From: RGIG426 sp045598965 | GTDB taxonomy: Bacteria > Bacillota > Clostridia > Oscillospirales > Acutalibacteraceae | Assembly: GCA_045598965.1 (NCBI GenBank) | Contig: JAZRVH010000027.1 | Location: 1-64,000, forward strand | Direction of reading: 5' to 3' | Length of the DNA: 64,000 bases | Part shown: piece by piece, positions 7,652 to 17,055 of the stretch | Layout of the letters: the number at the start of each line of letters is the position of its first letter | Numbering within the stretch: the first letter of the stretch is position 1 | Position numbers and translations under genes: made by a program | Notes under the pieces: generated by a model | Told to the model about the DNA's origin: nothing | Databases searched by the model: none | What the model saw: the letters and a program-made list of their open reading frames with translations, nothing else

Positions 7652-7698
7652 AAAGCCCTTGACAGTGGCGTTCGCCACGGTGTCAAGGGCTTTCTTTT
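7652..7698. terminator. Bidirectional terminator between convergent operons
   Basis: AAAGCCCTTGACA (7652-7664) pairs with TGTCAAGGGCTTT (7681-7693), with T-runs on both strands. Confidence 0.9.
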
Positions 7699-7702
7699 TT
7701 TA

Positions 7703-8290
7703 TTATGCGGGGAAGCTGAGGCGTCCGTCAACACCGACGTTGAGTCCCCAACAATCCACCACAGCGGCGGGGGGGAAAGCTTGGACGGTTTCGGCAAATA
7801 CCTCAACGACCTGGTAAACAGGCTCTTCAGTTTCCCACTTGTCGGTAACCAGTGTGATGGGGCGATTGAGCAAATCCTCGGTCAAAGCACCCGGAGCGAC
7901 CGGCGTTTTGTAGTAGTAAATATCGCTGTTCGGGTCTTTAAGCCAATGACCGTTATCGTAGTCGATGGTGGGGAGTTTGGACGGTTTGCCAAGCACGCCG
8001 GGCATCACGACGTTGCCGTCGCCGTCCTGCCAGTAGGAGACCAAATTCAGCCGCACATAGCAATCGCCGTTGCTGCCGTTTTGTATCTTAATGGAGGATT
8101 TGATACCGGTGTCGGGGTCAAACTCCTCCACCACTTGGCAGGTGGGGTTTTGAACCTCAAAGGTGCCGTCTATCTGCGTTCCCGCATGGCGGAACATATA
8201 GGCAAGCACGCCGGTGGTTGCCGCAACCGCAATCGCCAGCGTAACCACAAGGGCGAGAAGTAAGCGTTTTTTATTCAGTTTCTTTTTCAA
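7703..8290 (-). CDS. SipW-type signal secreted protein, last gene of surface operon
   Basis: A 195-residue secreted protein. A basic start and hydrophobic core end in a VLAYMF junction of the SipW-dependent type, followed by a mostly beta, Tyr/Pro-rich domain with no recognised fold. It has no C-terminal anchor. Start is TTG at 8290, eight bases after AAAGGAG; an ATG at 8308 overlaps the previous stop but has no ribosome-binding site. It directly follows the 2,290-residue surface protein and is probably exported or assembled together with it. Confidence 0.7.
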   Translation of the reverse strand: MKKKLNKKRLLLALVVTLAIAVAATTGVLAYMFRHAGTQIDGTFEVQNPTCQVVEEFDPDTGIKSSIKIQNGSNGDCYVRLNLVSYWQDGDGNVVMPGVLGKPSKLPTIDYDNGHWLKDPNSDIYYYKTPVAPGALTEDLLNRPITLVTDKWETEEPVYQVVEVFAETVQAFPPAAVVDCWGLNVGVDGRLSFPA

Positions 8291-8304
8291 AACGCATTCT
8301 CCTT

Positions 8305-11300
8305 TCATTCGGTGGCGTTTTTCACGTTCTTAGCAACCGGGCTGTTGCCGTTGAGCCATTTGTCGTTGACGGCACTGGCGTTGAATACCACAAGACCCGG
8401 CGTGGAGGAAGTAACGGTTGCCGTTTTTGCGGTGTCCGTCCAACGGTGAGACCAGGTGTTTTTCTGGGTCACCGTGTAGGTGCCGACAGCAATGTCTTTA
8501 ATGGTGACTTCGCCGTCGCCGGAAATGGTGATGTTCACAATATCGCCGGTTTCGTTGTTCTTGACTTCATACTGGAACACTTGGGTTCCGGTGCCCTCGT
8601 TTTGGCTGTTTTCACGACGGATGGTCAAGTCGCCGAACTCGGGGTTGAACTTGGCATAGAAGATGTTACCGGTGAAGCCCTCGGTACCGTTGGCGGTAAG
8701 GTGGGCAACGTCCGGGAAGACATAGGCACCGTTGGCGTCGACGATCGCTTTGGTCGAATCCGTATAGGTGGTGCCCATACCGTTCGGGTTGGTAGAGGCA
8801 TTATAGGTGGCAGGGATGGTGCACTCGGGGTCAACGTACCAGCCGGCAAAGGTGAAGCCGGGGGATGCCGTGGCGGTAGAGCCGGAGAGCGAAAGGGGAT
8901 CCGAGAAGGTTTCGTTACCGTTACTGACGGTACCGCCGCCTTTTCTCCACACCTGATATTGCACCGTGTACTGCAACGGGGTATAGAAGAATACGATATA
9001 GTTGCTTTCAAGGCTCGGGGTAATATCTTTGGTGATGGTTTTGTTGGTGACGCAGGTGTAACCCGGGATATCCGGTGCGGTGGCGGAGTAGGACGAGCCG
9101 TACAACGCCGTGCCGGAGGTGGTGTCTGCCAAAACGTGACCGGTGGTGTCGGCGGCAACTGTCGTATAGTTTTGGCGGTCACTGGTGGATACCGGCGTGC
9201 CGTACAGCAGGTAATACACGTTGTACGCATATTCCTCACGCTGATAGAACAAGAACAAGTCGGTACCGTACATAACCGGCAAAATGGTATATTTGCCGCC
9301 GGAGTAGGCGGGAGCGTTTTGTGCCCAAGAGCCGTTTTGCTGACCACGCACCTCCACCGCTTTGTTGGAGACCAAGTCGTAACCGGCAACTTCGATGGGG
9401 CTGATTTCGGTGCTGATATCCTTATCCGAAACGCCGTCCACACGGGAACCGGATTCCTCAAATTTCGAGGAGAAGGCATACGTGCCGTCCTCCGCAAAGC
9501 TAACGGCGTAGTCGGCGTCTGTCAGCGTGCGTGCCGATTCGTCGTTCTTTTGAAGTAAGAAGTGGATGGTGTAGCGGGCGGAGCTGGTGTTCTCGGAATA
9601 GTAGAAGGTGATCACGTTGTCCGGGGACGACATCCATTGATCCGGGTTATTGGGGTCGGGCGTAACGGCTAACACAAGCTGTTTATAGAATGCGTCCGGA
9701 ACAAAGCCGGAGAACACCATAAAGCGTTCGGTGACAACCGACGACGTCGTGGTGACGGTTTTGGGGGAATGAAGCACCGCACCGGTGTCGGAGTTGATGT
9801 ATTTTACGGTATAGCTGACGTTCGGGACTTCCACATAGCGGAAAGTAAAGGTGTTGATACGGGGGTCAACCGAGCTTTCCTCAAACGCCACGGTGATGGA
9901 GTGAGAGGGAACGGTGGGGAAGAAGCGGTTGTTAAAGCCCTCAAATAATTGATTAAACGGATTACCGGCTTTTGCGGAGAAGGTACGAGTGGTACCTTGG
10001 TAGGCATAGCCTATGGTGTCGTTGGCAATGACACGGTGCCAACCGTAGGTGACTTCGCCGTCTTTTAAGCACACATAGGTACGGTCGTCATCGCCGTAGG
10101 TGACGGTTTGCGTTAAGTCGGCGTAGGTGGCGGTGGCACGAGGCAGAAGGTGCAGGTAATTCGTGTCGGTTTCCGCCGTGTTCAGAGCATAGTGAACCAC
10201 ATAGGGCTGAGCACTGTGGCTGCCCCAGTCGGCAAAGATATTCATATCACGGGTGACCGGCATATCGAGCGGCGTATACGCCTTTTTCGAGCCGTTTTGG
10301 ATAAAGAACCAGCCGCCGAAATCGTATTCGGTGGAGGAACCGCCCGGGTTCACCACATGGAGTTTATCCGGGTTGGGGATAGAGCCGATATAACTGCCGT
10401 GGCTCGTTTCGATGGAGTATTCTACGTCGGGGTTGGACGGCTTCACATACACGAGCGATTCGTCCGGTGTTCCCGCCGCCACCGAGGCTTCGTAGGCGAG
10501 CATATCGTCGTATGTCTCGAAGAAGCGGACGTGGTGGGTCAGCGGCACCCACTTGGCATACAGTGCCACCGGGCCGGCGGGCATCGTCATACCCGGGACG
10601 TATTCCGAACCGGGATAGCGACCCTCCGTCGTATACCAGCCGACGAATTCGTAGGCGTTTTCTTCCAAGGTCGACGGATACGGCGGGATGTAGTTTGCCA
10701 CGTCAATCACCGAGTCGATGGGCTGTTCGAATTTCACCGAGTAGGAATGTTCGCTGATAACGGAGTTATCGTAGTTACAAAAATCCAACGTGTAGGAGTT
10801 GCGGGTATAGTAAAGGTTTCTGCCGCTTGTGCCCGCAGAGGTCATACCGGTGATGGATTTTGCACTTAACGAGGTGGTGCCGTAAAGAGACTGGGAATAG
10901 ATGTCGCTCTTATCGTACCAGCGGTTGTTGTATTTGACGTGCGTTGCCGTAGAGGGATCGTTTTGGTCGAAGCTTTCAAAATAGTAGGTGAAATCATACA
11001 GAGTAGAACTACTTGCAGCACTAAACGTGGCGATGGCAACACCGTCTTTGGTGTCGCACATATCCGCCGTCATCGTGACACGGCGAGAGGCATACGAACC
11101 GCCGCCACCGTCGTCACAGCTATAGGTGTAGCTGGCAAACCGTGATGTGGTGGAGCCTTTAATCAAGTCATTATCCGTGGCGGTATAATCCGAGTAAAGC
11201 GGCCAAACATCATAGATATCCTGTTCGTATTTTGCCACAAAGCCGTAGTGGTAGTTGTTGGTCGAGTTGCCGCTGCTGGCGTCATCGGTGTGCGTATGCT

Positions 11301-14300
11301 CCGGAATGTTGCAGACGAGCACCTTTGCACAGTCGGCGGTGTGCACGTGTTCTGCTTCGAAGCCACAGGTGAGGCAGTCGGCGGTATGCTCGTGGTGGGT
11401 CGGGTCAGAGCAGGCGTTGGCGTTGCAGTTGCCGTCGCCGTGGGTGTGAGTGACAAGACCGCAGGCATAGCAATAATCGTTGTGGGTATGTTCAATCAGT
11501 CCGCAACCGTAGGCACACGAGCCGTCACCGTGGGTGTGTTCCGCCAAGGTGCAGGTTTTCTCGATGCCGAGATTGGAAATCGTGTTGCGGTTGTTATAGG
11601 TGATACGGTTAGTGGTGTTGGTGCCGTAGTACAGCTGATAATACTGATTGCCGATTTTATAGTAGAGATAGCGGTTGTTGGTGCCGGCAGTGGAATCGTA
11701 ATACAATGTGACACTGTTAACCGCAACCGAGGCGATGTTGTCGATGATGGCACCGGTGGTGTTCAAATGCAAGGCGTTGCCGTAATAGGTACCGCTAATG
11801 GTATAGCAACCTGTCGAGTGGATGTGGGCGGTTTTTGTACAGCAGCTGTTTGTGTGGTGGTGTTCCACCTTTTGGCAAGCGTAGTGGCAAGCATCCGAGT
11901 GGGTATGCTCTTCTTTGCCGCACTTAAGGCAGGCGGCGGTGTGGGTGTGCTCCTCCAGATGGCATTTGTCGTACACGCATTTGCCGTCACCGTGGGTGTG
12001 TTCCTCCAAATGGCATTTGTCGTATACGCAGTTGCCATCGCCGTGGGTATGCTCCACGCCACCGGTCGGGCAGTTGTTGAGGTTACAAGTGCCGTCGCCG
12101 TGGGTGTGTGCCGTCAGCGTACAGCAAGTGTCATCGTGTTGGTGGTGGGTGGTGCAGGTGGTGGTGGCGGTAACGGAGGTATATTCGTTGTTGCCGGGGA
12201 CGCCCAACGTGCCGTCGAAAGAGATACCGCCAATCGAGCCGGTCGTGCTGGTGCTGGTGTTGTTGATGTAGTACCAGGTGTCATTGACATAGAAATAGTT
12301 GTAATAAACGTTATCGGAACCGCCGATAAGACGCCATTGGTAGTAGTGATAGCGATAAATTGTGCCGTTTACCGGATTGTCGATTTCGTCGATATAGTCC
12401 AAGTTGTTCGTGCCGAGGTTTTGGCTTGTGTAGCAGGCACGGGTGTGCGGCGATTCCATCTTGCCGCAGGCATAGCAAGCAGCGGTGTGGGTGTGGTCCG
12501 GCTGACCGCAGGATAAGTTGGCGGTGACGGAGGTGACACCTCCGTTAGAGCCGGGATTCGACAATGTCTTGTTGAAAGAAATGCCTCCGATGGAGCCAGA
12601 TGTATTGCCACTTGTAGTGTTGATATAATACCATGTATCGTTAAAGTAGAAGAAATTGTAGTAGGTTGTGTTATAGTCGTATCTGCCGTTGCGATAACGA
12701 TAAATTGTTCCGTTGACTGGATTTTGGATATTTACCGCATAGGAAGAAATATTACCGTTGGTGGTGGAAAGTGTAGTGCTCGTATAGCAGGTAATATCAT
12801 GCACGTGTGCCGTGCAGATCAGGTAGTTACAATTTGTGCCGTTGTGGACGTGTTCCGGCTTGTCACAGCAGGCATCGTTGTGCGTATGCACCGTGACAGA
12901 ACAGCAATCGTTGGTGTGCTTATGCACTGTGACAGAACAGCAGTCGTTGGTGTGCGTGTGCTGGTAACCGGCGGGGAATCCGCAGTTATAGCACACATCG
13001 GTGTGGGTGTGTTCCTCTTTATCGCACTCCAAAAGACACGCCGCCGTGTGGGTATGTTCCACAAGGGAACAGCACGCTTCGGTGTGGGGGATTTCCTCTT
13101 TACCGCAGTTGTAGCAATCAGCGGTGTGGGTGTGTTGGTTGCACAGCGGATAAGCGTAGCAACCGGCGGCATCGGAGTGGGTATGAGCCTCAAGACCGCA
13201 GGTGGAGTTGATACCACCCTTGAACAAAACTGTATAGCGGTTGCGGCTGTAATACACGTTGACAACGGTCGAGCCGTCGCCCTCGACGAGCACATTCTTG
13301 TCGGCGGTGAGGTAGGTGAAGTATTTGGTGTCGTTGGTGGAGATGGAAGAACCAAGATAGCTCAGGTAATCCTCGCCGTTGATGGTGGTGTTCGATTGGA
13401 CGGTAATCGAGTGAGAGCCCCAATAGCTGAACTCCTCGTCGTTGGCATTTTCACGCCAGAACACGATGGTGGCGGTGGTGTTAGTCACCGTCCACAGAGC
13501 TTTATAGGCGACTGTTCGAGCGGCAATGTTGCCGTTGAAGGTGTGGGAAGCGGAGGTGCCTTCGTCCGCCGTGCCGTCACCGTAGGAGTCGACAAAGCGG
13601 TGGGTGGCGTTCACATACACTGTGCCGTTCGGGGCGGTGTAGTTGCGGGTATAGGCAGACGGGCCACCTAAATCGACGTACTGGCTGGCGGTGAGGGTTT
13701 GGGTGCCTACTTGGGTCTCCACGCCGTTCACCGTAGCATAGACGTTAAATTCATAGGTGGTGATTTCGTCCCAGCCTTGGAACACGTAGCCGGGGCGGGT
13801 AGGCGGTGTCACGACGAAGGAAGCGTCGTAGCGGGCGTAAATGGGTTCCACGCCGTAGCCGCCGTTGTTGTCGAATTTGATGATGTAATAGTTGCGGTCG
13901 AAATAGTAGTCGAACACGGTGGAACCATCCGCCGCCACGGATTCGGGATAGTGGTAAAGAGCAGAGAAGCCGAAGTCCTCGCCCGGTTCCACGCCATAGA
14001 AGTCATACACCGGTTGCTCCAGCGTATCGTCGCCGACGATAGTGCCGGTTTTCGCCATACCGGTAAAGGAAATGGCGGCGTTTTGGGTATATTCGTCGTC
14101 GTTGATGTTTTGGAAATAGTAGCGTACCGAATAGGGCACGTCGATGCTCACGTAATAGACGTTGTAGACGATATCTTTCACAGGGCTTGCACCGTAATCA
14201 TAGTTGACGTAAATGGTGTCGGCGGAGACGGTGGCGGCCTCATGAACGACGGCACTTTTGATGGCGGTCAGCCAATCGCTGTCGGTTTCCACCACCGAGG

Positions 14301-15177
14301 TGTCGTCGTTCGTATAGGTTTTGGCGGTGGCGTTGTAGGTGTAACTGCGGGTTTCGCCGGCGAGGGTGGCGGTGACGGTGTCGCCGTCCTCCGGGATCGG
14401 TTCGCCTTGGGTACCGATGTAGTAAGGAGCAAAACCGATTTGTGTCGGGCTTAACACGTTTTGGGAATAGCTGTATGTGGTGAGCACGCTTGCCGTGTAC
14501 GGCGAATAGACCTGACGGGACGGGTCGTCCGCACTCAGGTAGTTGATGGTGATGTTGATGTAATCGGATTCCGGTGCGTCAGTGTTAATCGGTTCCGCAA
14601 GAGACAGTAAGGACGATTTTTTGGTCGAGAGAACCGGCAAGTTTTCCGTTGCTTTTTCGGTGACTTTCACAAGAAGCGGTTCGCTGACGAGCGGGTTGCC
14701 GTCCTCATCCTTGGCGGACACACGCAGAGAGGCAATATCGTTATCGTAAAGAGCCGACATCACCGCCGCATAGGAAAGACGGAAATGGCGGTCGGTGGCA
14801 TCTTGAATGTTAGCCCACTGATTTTGGCTGCGGTCCACAAGAATTTGCCATTGGATATCGGTCACGGAAAGGCCGTTTGCAGACAAAGACAGATTCTTTT
14901 CGTCGCCCTGAGGCAAAATCACGTCCTGCACCTGCACACCGTCGCACAAAATAGCGAGGTCGGAGGTGATAAACGGTGTTTGATCGGCGATATCGGTGAT
15001 ACCGGAAGCGGAAAGAGCGGGGTTGTTCGACAGGGTTGTCGCTATGGGACGAGGAGTCAATTCGGGGTCAGTGTTTTGAGGCAAAGCGATGGAGGTCAGC
15101 GACAGAGAGCAGAGCATGGCAAAGCAGACAAGCAACGATATCAGTCGCTTGCACAGGCGTTTGTTCTTGTTTTTCAT
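8305..15177 (-). CDS. Giant Cys/His-repeat surface protein (2,290 aa)
   Basis: Very large secreted protein. Residues 1-31 form a Sec signal peptide. Residues about 250-640 contain Listeria-Bacteroides (Flg_new/InlB B) repeats, recognisable by the GYVFQGWDE segment. Residues about 660-1300 form a Cys/His-rich region with about 24 copies of HxH-x(2-5)-C (such as EHTHTAAC, AHTHGDGTC), interrupted by two near-identical 60-residue inserts beginning NPVNGTIYRY. Further InlB-type repeats fill about 1450-2180, then a SpaA/Cna-B-like domain (about 2190-2270) and the end DKWLNGN. No LPxTG motif or terminal membrane segment is present. Start ATG at 15177 is seven bases after AAAGGAGG. The function is probably adhesion or matrix; the His/Cys motifs suggest metal binding or disulfides. 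Both are inference. Confidence 0.85.
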   Translation of the reverse strand: MKNKNKRLCKRLISLLVCFAMLCSLSLTSIALPQNTDPELTPRPIATTLSNNPALSASGITDIADQTPFITSDLAILCDGVQVQDVILPQGDEKNLSLSANGLSVTDIQWQILVDRSQNQWANIQDATDRHFRLSYAAVMSALYDNDIASLRVSAKDEDGNPLVSEPLLVKVTEKATENLPVLSTKKSSLLSLAEPINTDAPESDYINITINYLSADDPSRQVYSPYTASVLTTYSYSQNVLSPTQIGFAPYYIGTQGEPIPEDGDTVTATLAGETRSYTYNATAKTYTNDDTSVVETDSDWLTAIKSAVVHEAATVSADTIYVNYDYGASPVKDIVYNVYYVSIDVPYSVRYYFQNINDDEYTQNAAISFTGMAKTGTIVGDDTLEQPVYDFYGVEPGEDFGFSALYHYPESVAADGSTVFDYYFDRNYYIIKFDNNGGYGVEPIYARYDASFVVTPPTRPGYVFQGWDEITTYEFNVYATVNGVETQVGTQTLTASQYVDLGGPSAYTRNYTAPNGTVYVNATHRFVDSYGDGTADEGTSASHTFNGNIAARTVAYKALWTVTNTTATIVFWRENANDEEFSYWGSHSITVQSNTTINGEDYLSYLGSSISTNDTKYFTYLTADKNVLVEGDGSTVVNVYYSRNRYTVLFKGGINSTCGLEAHTHSDAAGCYAYPLCNQHTHTADCYNCGKEEIPHTEACCSLVEHTHTAACLLECDKEEHTHTDVCYNCGFPAGYQHTHTNDCCSVTVHKHTNDCCSVTVHTHNDACCDKPEHVHNGTNCNYLICTAHVHDITCYTSTTLSTTNGNISSYAVNIQNPVNGTIYRYRNGRYDYNTTYYNFFYFNDTWYYINTTSGNTSGSIGGISFNKTLSNPGSNGGVTSVTANLSCGQPDHTHTAACYACGKMESPHTRACYTSQNLGTNNLDYIDEIDNPVNGTIYRYHYYQWRLIGGSDNVYYNYFYVNDTWYYINNTSTSTTGSIGGISFDGTLGVPGNNEYTSVTATTTCTTHHQHDDTCCTLTAHTHGDGTCNLNNCPTGGVEHTHGDGNCVYDKCHLEEHTHGDGKCVYDKCHLEEHTHTAACLKCGKEEHTHSDACHYACQKVEHHHTNSCCTKTAHIHSTGCYTISGTYYGNALHLNTTGAIIDNIASVAVNSVTLYYDSTAGTNNRYLYYKIGNQYYQLYYGTNTTNRITYNNRNTISNLGIEKTCTLAEHTHGDGSCAYGCGLIEHTHNDYCYACGLVTHTHGDGNCNANACSDPTHHEHTADCLTCGFEAEHVHTADCAKVLVCNIPEHTHTDDASSGNSTNNYHYGFVAKYEQDIYDVWPLYSDYTATDNDLIKGSTTSRFASYTYSCDDGGGGSYASRRVTMTADMCDTKDGVAIATFSAASSSTLYDFTYYFESFDQNDPSTATHVKYNNRWYDKSDIYSQSLYGTTSLSAKSITGMTSAGTSGRNLYYTRNSYTLDFCNYDNSVISEHSYSVKFEQPIDSVIDVANYIPPYPSTLEENAYEFVGWYTTEGRYPGSEYVPGMTMPAGPVALYAKWVPLTHHVRFFETYDDMLAYEASVAAGTPDESLVYVKPSNPDVEYSIETSHGSYIGSIPNPDKLHVVNPGGSSTEYDFGGWFFIQNGSKKAYTPLDMPVTRDMNIFADWGSHSAQPYVVHYALNTAETDTNYLHLLPRATATYADLTQTVTYGDDDRTYVCLKDGEVTYGWHRVIANDTIGYAYQGTTRTFSAKAGNPFNQLFEGFNNRFFPTVPSHSITVAFEESSVDPRINTFTFRYVEVPNVSYTVKYINSDTGAVLHSPKTVTTTSSVVTERFMVFSGFVPDAFYKQLVLAVTPDPNNPDQWMSSPDNVITFYYSENTSSARYTIHFLLQKNDESARTLTDADYAVSFAEDGTYAFSSKFEESGSRVDGVSDKDISTEISPIEVAGYDLVSNKAVEVRGQQNGSWAQNAPAYSGGKYTILPVMYGTDLFLFYQREEYAYNVYYLLYGTPVSTSDRQNYTTVAADTTGHVLADTTSGTALYGSSYSATAPDIPGYTCVTNKTITKDITPSLESNYIVFFYTPLQYTVQYQVWRKGGGTVSNGNETFSDPLSLSGSTATASPGFTFAGWYVDPECTIPATYNASTNPNGMGTTYTDSTKAIVDANGAYVFPDVAHLTANGTEGFTGNIFYAKFNPEFGDLTIRRENSQNEGTGTQVFQYEVKNNETGDIVNITISGDGEVTIKDIAVGTYTVTQKNTWSHRWTDTAKTATVTSSTPGLVVFNASAVNDKWLNGNSPVAKNVKNATE
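11280..13200 (-). repeat. HxH...C tandem motif region (coding)
   Basis: About 24 degenerate 15-25-residue units, each with HTH or a variant followed by Cys after two to five residues, usually with a second Cys later in the unit. The copies vary in sequence, so this is a protein-level rather than a recent DNA-level expansion, except for some nearly identical neighbours (for instance 11940-12060). Confidence 0.85.
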
Positions 15178-15218
15178 ATCGCATTCCTCCTTTCGCAAAA
15201 GTGTATTCAAAAAGTAAA

Positions 15219-15893
15219 TCAGATTTCCACGTTATGTTGTTTCACCGAATCCCACGCAACAGAGGCGTGTTCCGCTTCGGTGGCAAAGTCGCCGAACCCG
15301 TCAAACTGGACGGCGTAGGAATCCACCGCCAAACGCAGCGTGGAGGGAAGAGCCAGCATATCGGTGCGGGTGAAGTCGCTGCCGACGGTGATACTGCCGT
15401 TTTGCAGTACCGGCTTGGCGGAAAGTCCCTCGCCTGGGTCGGTAATTGTGTAGTAAACGGATGCTCCGTTGTCCACCTTTAAGAAAGTCCAGCCGGAATC
15501 CACGGCGAAGTCGATGGTTTTGCCGCTGACCGTGCCGTAGCGGTAGGTGAAATTGTCGGATTTGGTGAACCCGTCAGCAGTGATGCGGACAAACACATAG
15601 CACGCCGCTTCAGCACCGCCGAAGGTCACGGCGGTATCACGGCGAATGGTCATACCGGGAGCCAACAGCATGGTGTGGTTGTCAGCGTCGGTAAACACGT
15701 TGTCGTTGTTGTCCACAGAAAGCTTTTCAAATCTAATAACACGGGCGGGATCGCTCACATTGTCTTTGCCGATATAGCGGGCAAGGATGCCGGAAATAAG
15801 GCAGGTGAGAAGGACGACAAGGCAGAACAGTATGGCGGCGAGCCGCATAAAAAACGAGCCGGAAAGTTTCTTTTGTCGGTTCGGTTGTTTCAT
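15219..15893 (-). CDS. SipW-dependent camelysin/TasA-like protein, first gene of surface operon
   Basis: A 224-residue secreted protein. A basic N-terminus and hydrophobic core end in ISGILARYIGKDN, the same junction layout as TasA/SipW substrates (GTYAKYVTS in the opposite operon). An LLAPGMT turn corresponds to the APGT turn in the other two TasA-like proteins. The body is beta-rich. Start ATG 15893 follows GGAGGGAAAAGG. It is followed 41 bases later by the giant surface protein. A near-consensus promoter drives the operon from 15967-15995. A fibre subunit or anchor role is inferred from family and context. Confidence 0.75.
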   Translation of the reverse strand: MKQPNRQKKLSGSFFMRLAAILFCLVVLLTCLISGILARYIGKDNVSDPARVIRFEKLSVDNNDNVFTDADNHTMLLAPGMTIRRDTAVTFGGAEAACYVFVRITADGFTKSDNFTYRYGTVSGKTIDFAVDSGWTFLKVDNGASVYYTITDPGEGLSAKPVLQNGSITVGSDFTRTDMLALPSTLRLAVDSYAVQFDGFGDFATEAEHASVAWDSVKQHNVEI

Positions 15894-15966
15894 CCTTTTC
15901 CCTCCTTCAAATTTCTGTAAAGATGCCGCAAAAGGGTACACTTATACAGCGTATATTTACGATCTT

Positions 15967-15995
15967 ATTTTATTATACATACATTATTATGTCAA
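15967..15995 (-). promoter_or_regulatory. Promoter of the surface-protein operon
   Basis: On the minus strand, TTGACA (15990-15995), a 17-bp AT-rich spacer and TAAAAT (15967-15972). A leader of about 65 bases follows. Confidence 0.75.
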
Positions 15996-16119
15996 GCGAA
16001 AAATGCAGGAAAATGACGATTGTATAAAACAAATGCCGAAAAAAACAAGCGGTTTATAAAAATGGTTGTCAATCCGTGGTTTTTTACAAAATTCGTTTTC
16101 AAAAAAATCTAAAAAACGC

Positions 16120-16150
16120 TTGACTCTAACGGTACGTCATAGTGTATGAT
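16120..16150 (+). promoter_or_regulatory. MerR-type promoter/operator with 19-bp spacer
   Basis: TTGACT (16120-16125) and TATGAT (16145-16150) are 19 bp apart. The spacer region holds an imperfect dyad ACTCTAACG...CGTCATAGT (7 of 9 positions symmetrical). Over-long spacers twisted into register by a bound activator are the hallmark of MerR promoters. The MerR gene itself is next downstream, so autoregulation is likely. Confidence 0.8.
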
Positions 16151-16177
16151 AAAGACAACGTGAGAGGAGAGTGTCCG

Positions 16178-16921
16178 ATGAAGGAGAATTTGAAAACCGT
16201 AAAAGAGGTTAGCGATTTGTGTGGTGTGAGCGTACGCACACTGCATTACTATGATGAAATCGGGTTGCTTTCGCCGAGTACTGTGACCGATGCCGGCTAT
16301 CGGCTTTACGGCGAGGAGCAGTTTCGCCGGCTCGCCCAAATTCTTTTTTATCGGGAATTGGAGTTTTCTCTTGCGGATATCCGGGAGATGCTCGGCTCCC
16401 CGAACTTTGACAGTGATCGAGCACTTTCCCAGCAAATTGAGTTGCTCAAATTAAAAAAGGAACACATAGAAAAACTGCTTCAAAAAGCCGAAAACATGAA
16501 AAAGAAAGGAGGAATTATTGTGGACTTTTCGTCGTTTGACAAAAGTAAGTTAGAAGAATACGCTGCTCGTGCCAAGGAAGAGTGGGGACAGACGGATGCT
16601 TTCCGGGAATACGAGAAAAAAACGGAAAACCGCACTGAAGCTGAGGAGAAAAAAGCGGGAGATGGGCTGATGAACTTCTTTGTGGAGTTCGGAAAGATTC
16701 GAGAAGCCGGCCCTGACTCCGCCGAAGCACAAGAACTTGTGAAATCGCTACAAAACTACATTTCTGAGCACTACTACACCTGCACCAACCCGATATTATT
16801 GTCGCTCGGGCAGATGTATGCTGCCGGCGGTGAGTTTACGGAAAACATCGACAAGGCGGGTGGCGCCGGCACGGCGGAATTTGTCGCCGGAGCTATTAAA
16901 ATCGCCTGTAAAGCAGAGTGA
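16178..16921 (+). CDS. MerR-family regulator with TipAS ligand domain
   Basis: Transcription activator of 247 residues. The N-terminal winged helix-turn-helix (residues about 5-75) has the typical VSVRTLHYYDEIGLLSP motif. A coiled-coil dimer helix follows (about 80-115), then a C-terminal all-helical TipAS-type antibiotic/ligand-recognition domain (about 125-247). TipA-like proteins bind drugs and activate efflux or their own gene; the ligand here is unknown. ATG 16178 is chosen because GAGAGGAGAG precedes it and the -10 box lies just upstream. No target gene other than itself is evident nearby. Confidence 0.88.
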   Translation: MKENLKTVKEVSDLCGVSVRTLHYYDEIGLLSPSTVTDAGYRLYGEEQFRRLAQILFYRELEFSLADIREMLGSPNFDSDRALSQQIELLKLKKEHIEKLLQKAENMKKKGGIIVDFSSFDKSKLEEYAARAKEEWGQTDAFREYEKKTENRTEAEEKKAGDGLMNFFVEFGKIREAGPDSAEAQELVKSLQNYISEHYYTCTNPILLSLGQMYAAGGEFTENIDKAGGAGTAEFVAGAIKIACKAE

Positions 16922-16930
16922 CTTTACAGA

Positions 16931-16957
16931 ACAAAATTCCAAAAAATGGAATTTTGT
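16931..16957 (+). terminator. Terminator of the MerR gene
   Basis: ACAAAATTCCA pairs with TGGAATTTTGT around an A-rich loop, just after the stop codon. Confidence 0.6.
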
Positions 16958-16988
16958 CGTTATACAATCGGTCGCAAAAAAGAATATA

Positions 16989-17022
16989 AAAAATCCCCGG
17001 TCGAGCGACCGGGGATTTTACT
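16989..17022. terminator. Bidirectional terminator between MerR and STAS genes
   Basis: AAATCCCCGGTC/GACCGGGGATTT stem with a GAGC loop and A/T tracts on both sides. It serves the minus-strand partner-switching operon. Confidence 0.85.
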
Positions 17023-17055
17023 GTTTAAGGGGTTTTGTTCTACGTTTAAGTTGTC

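Noticed and set aside
8446..14454. Plus-strand open frames opposite the 2,290-residue surface protein
   Set aside because: Low-complexity Val/Gly-rich translations that mirror the repeat composition of the real gene, with no start signals.
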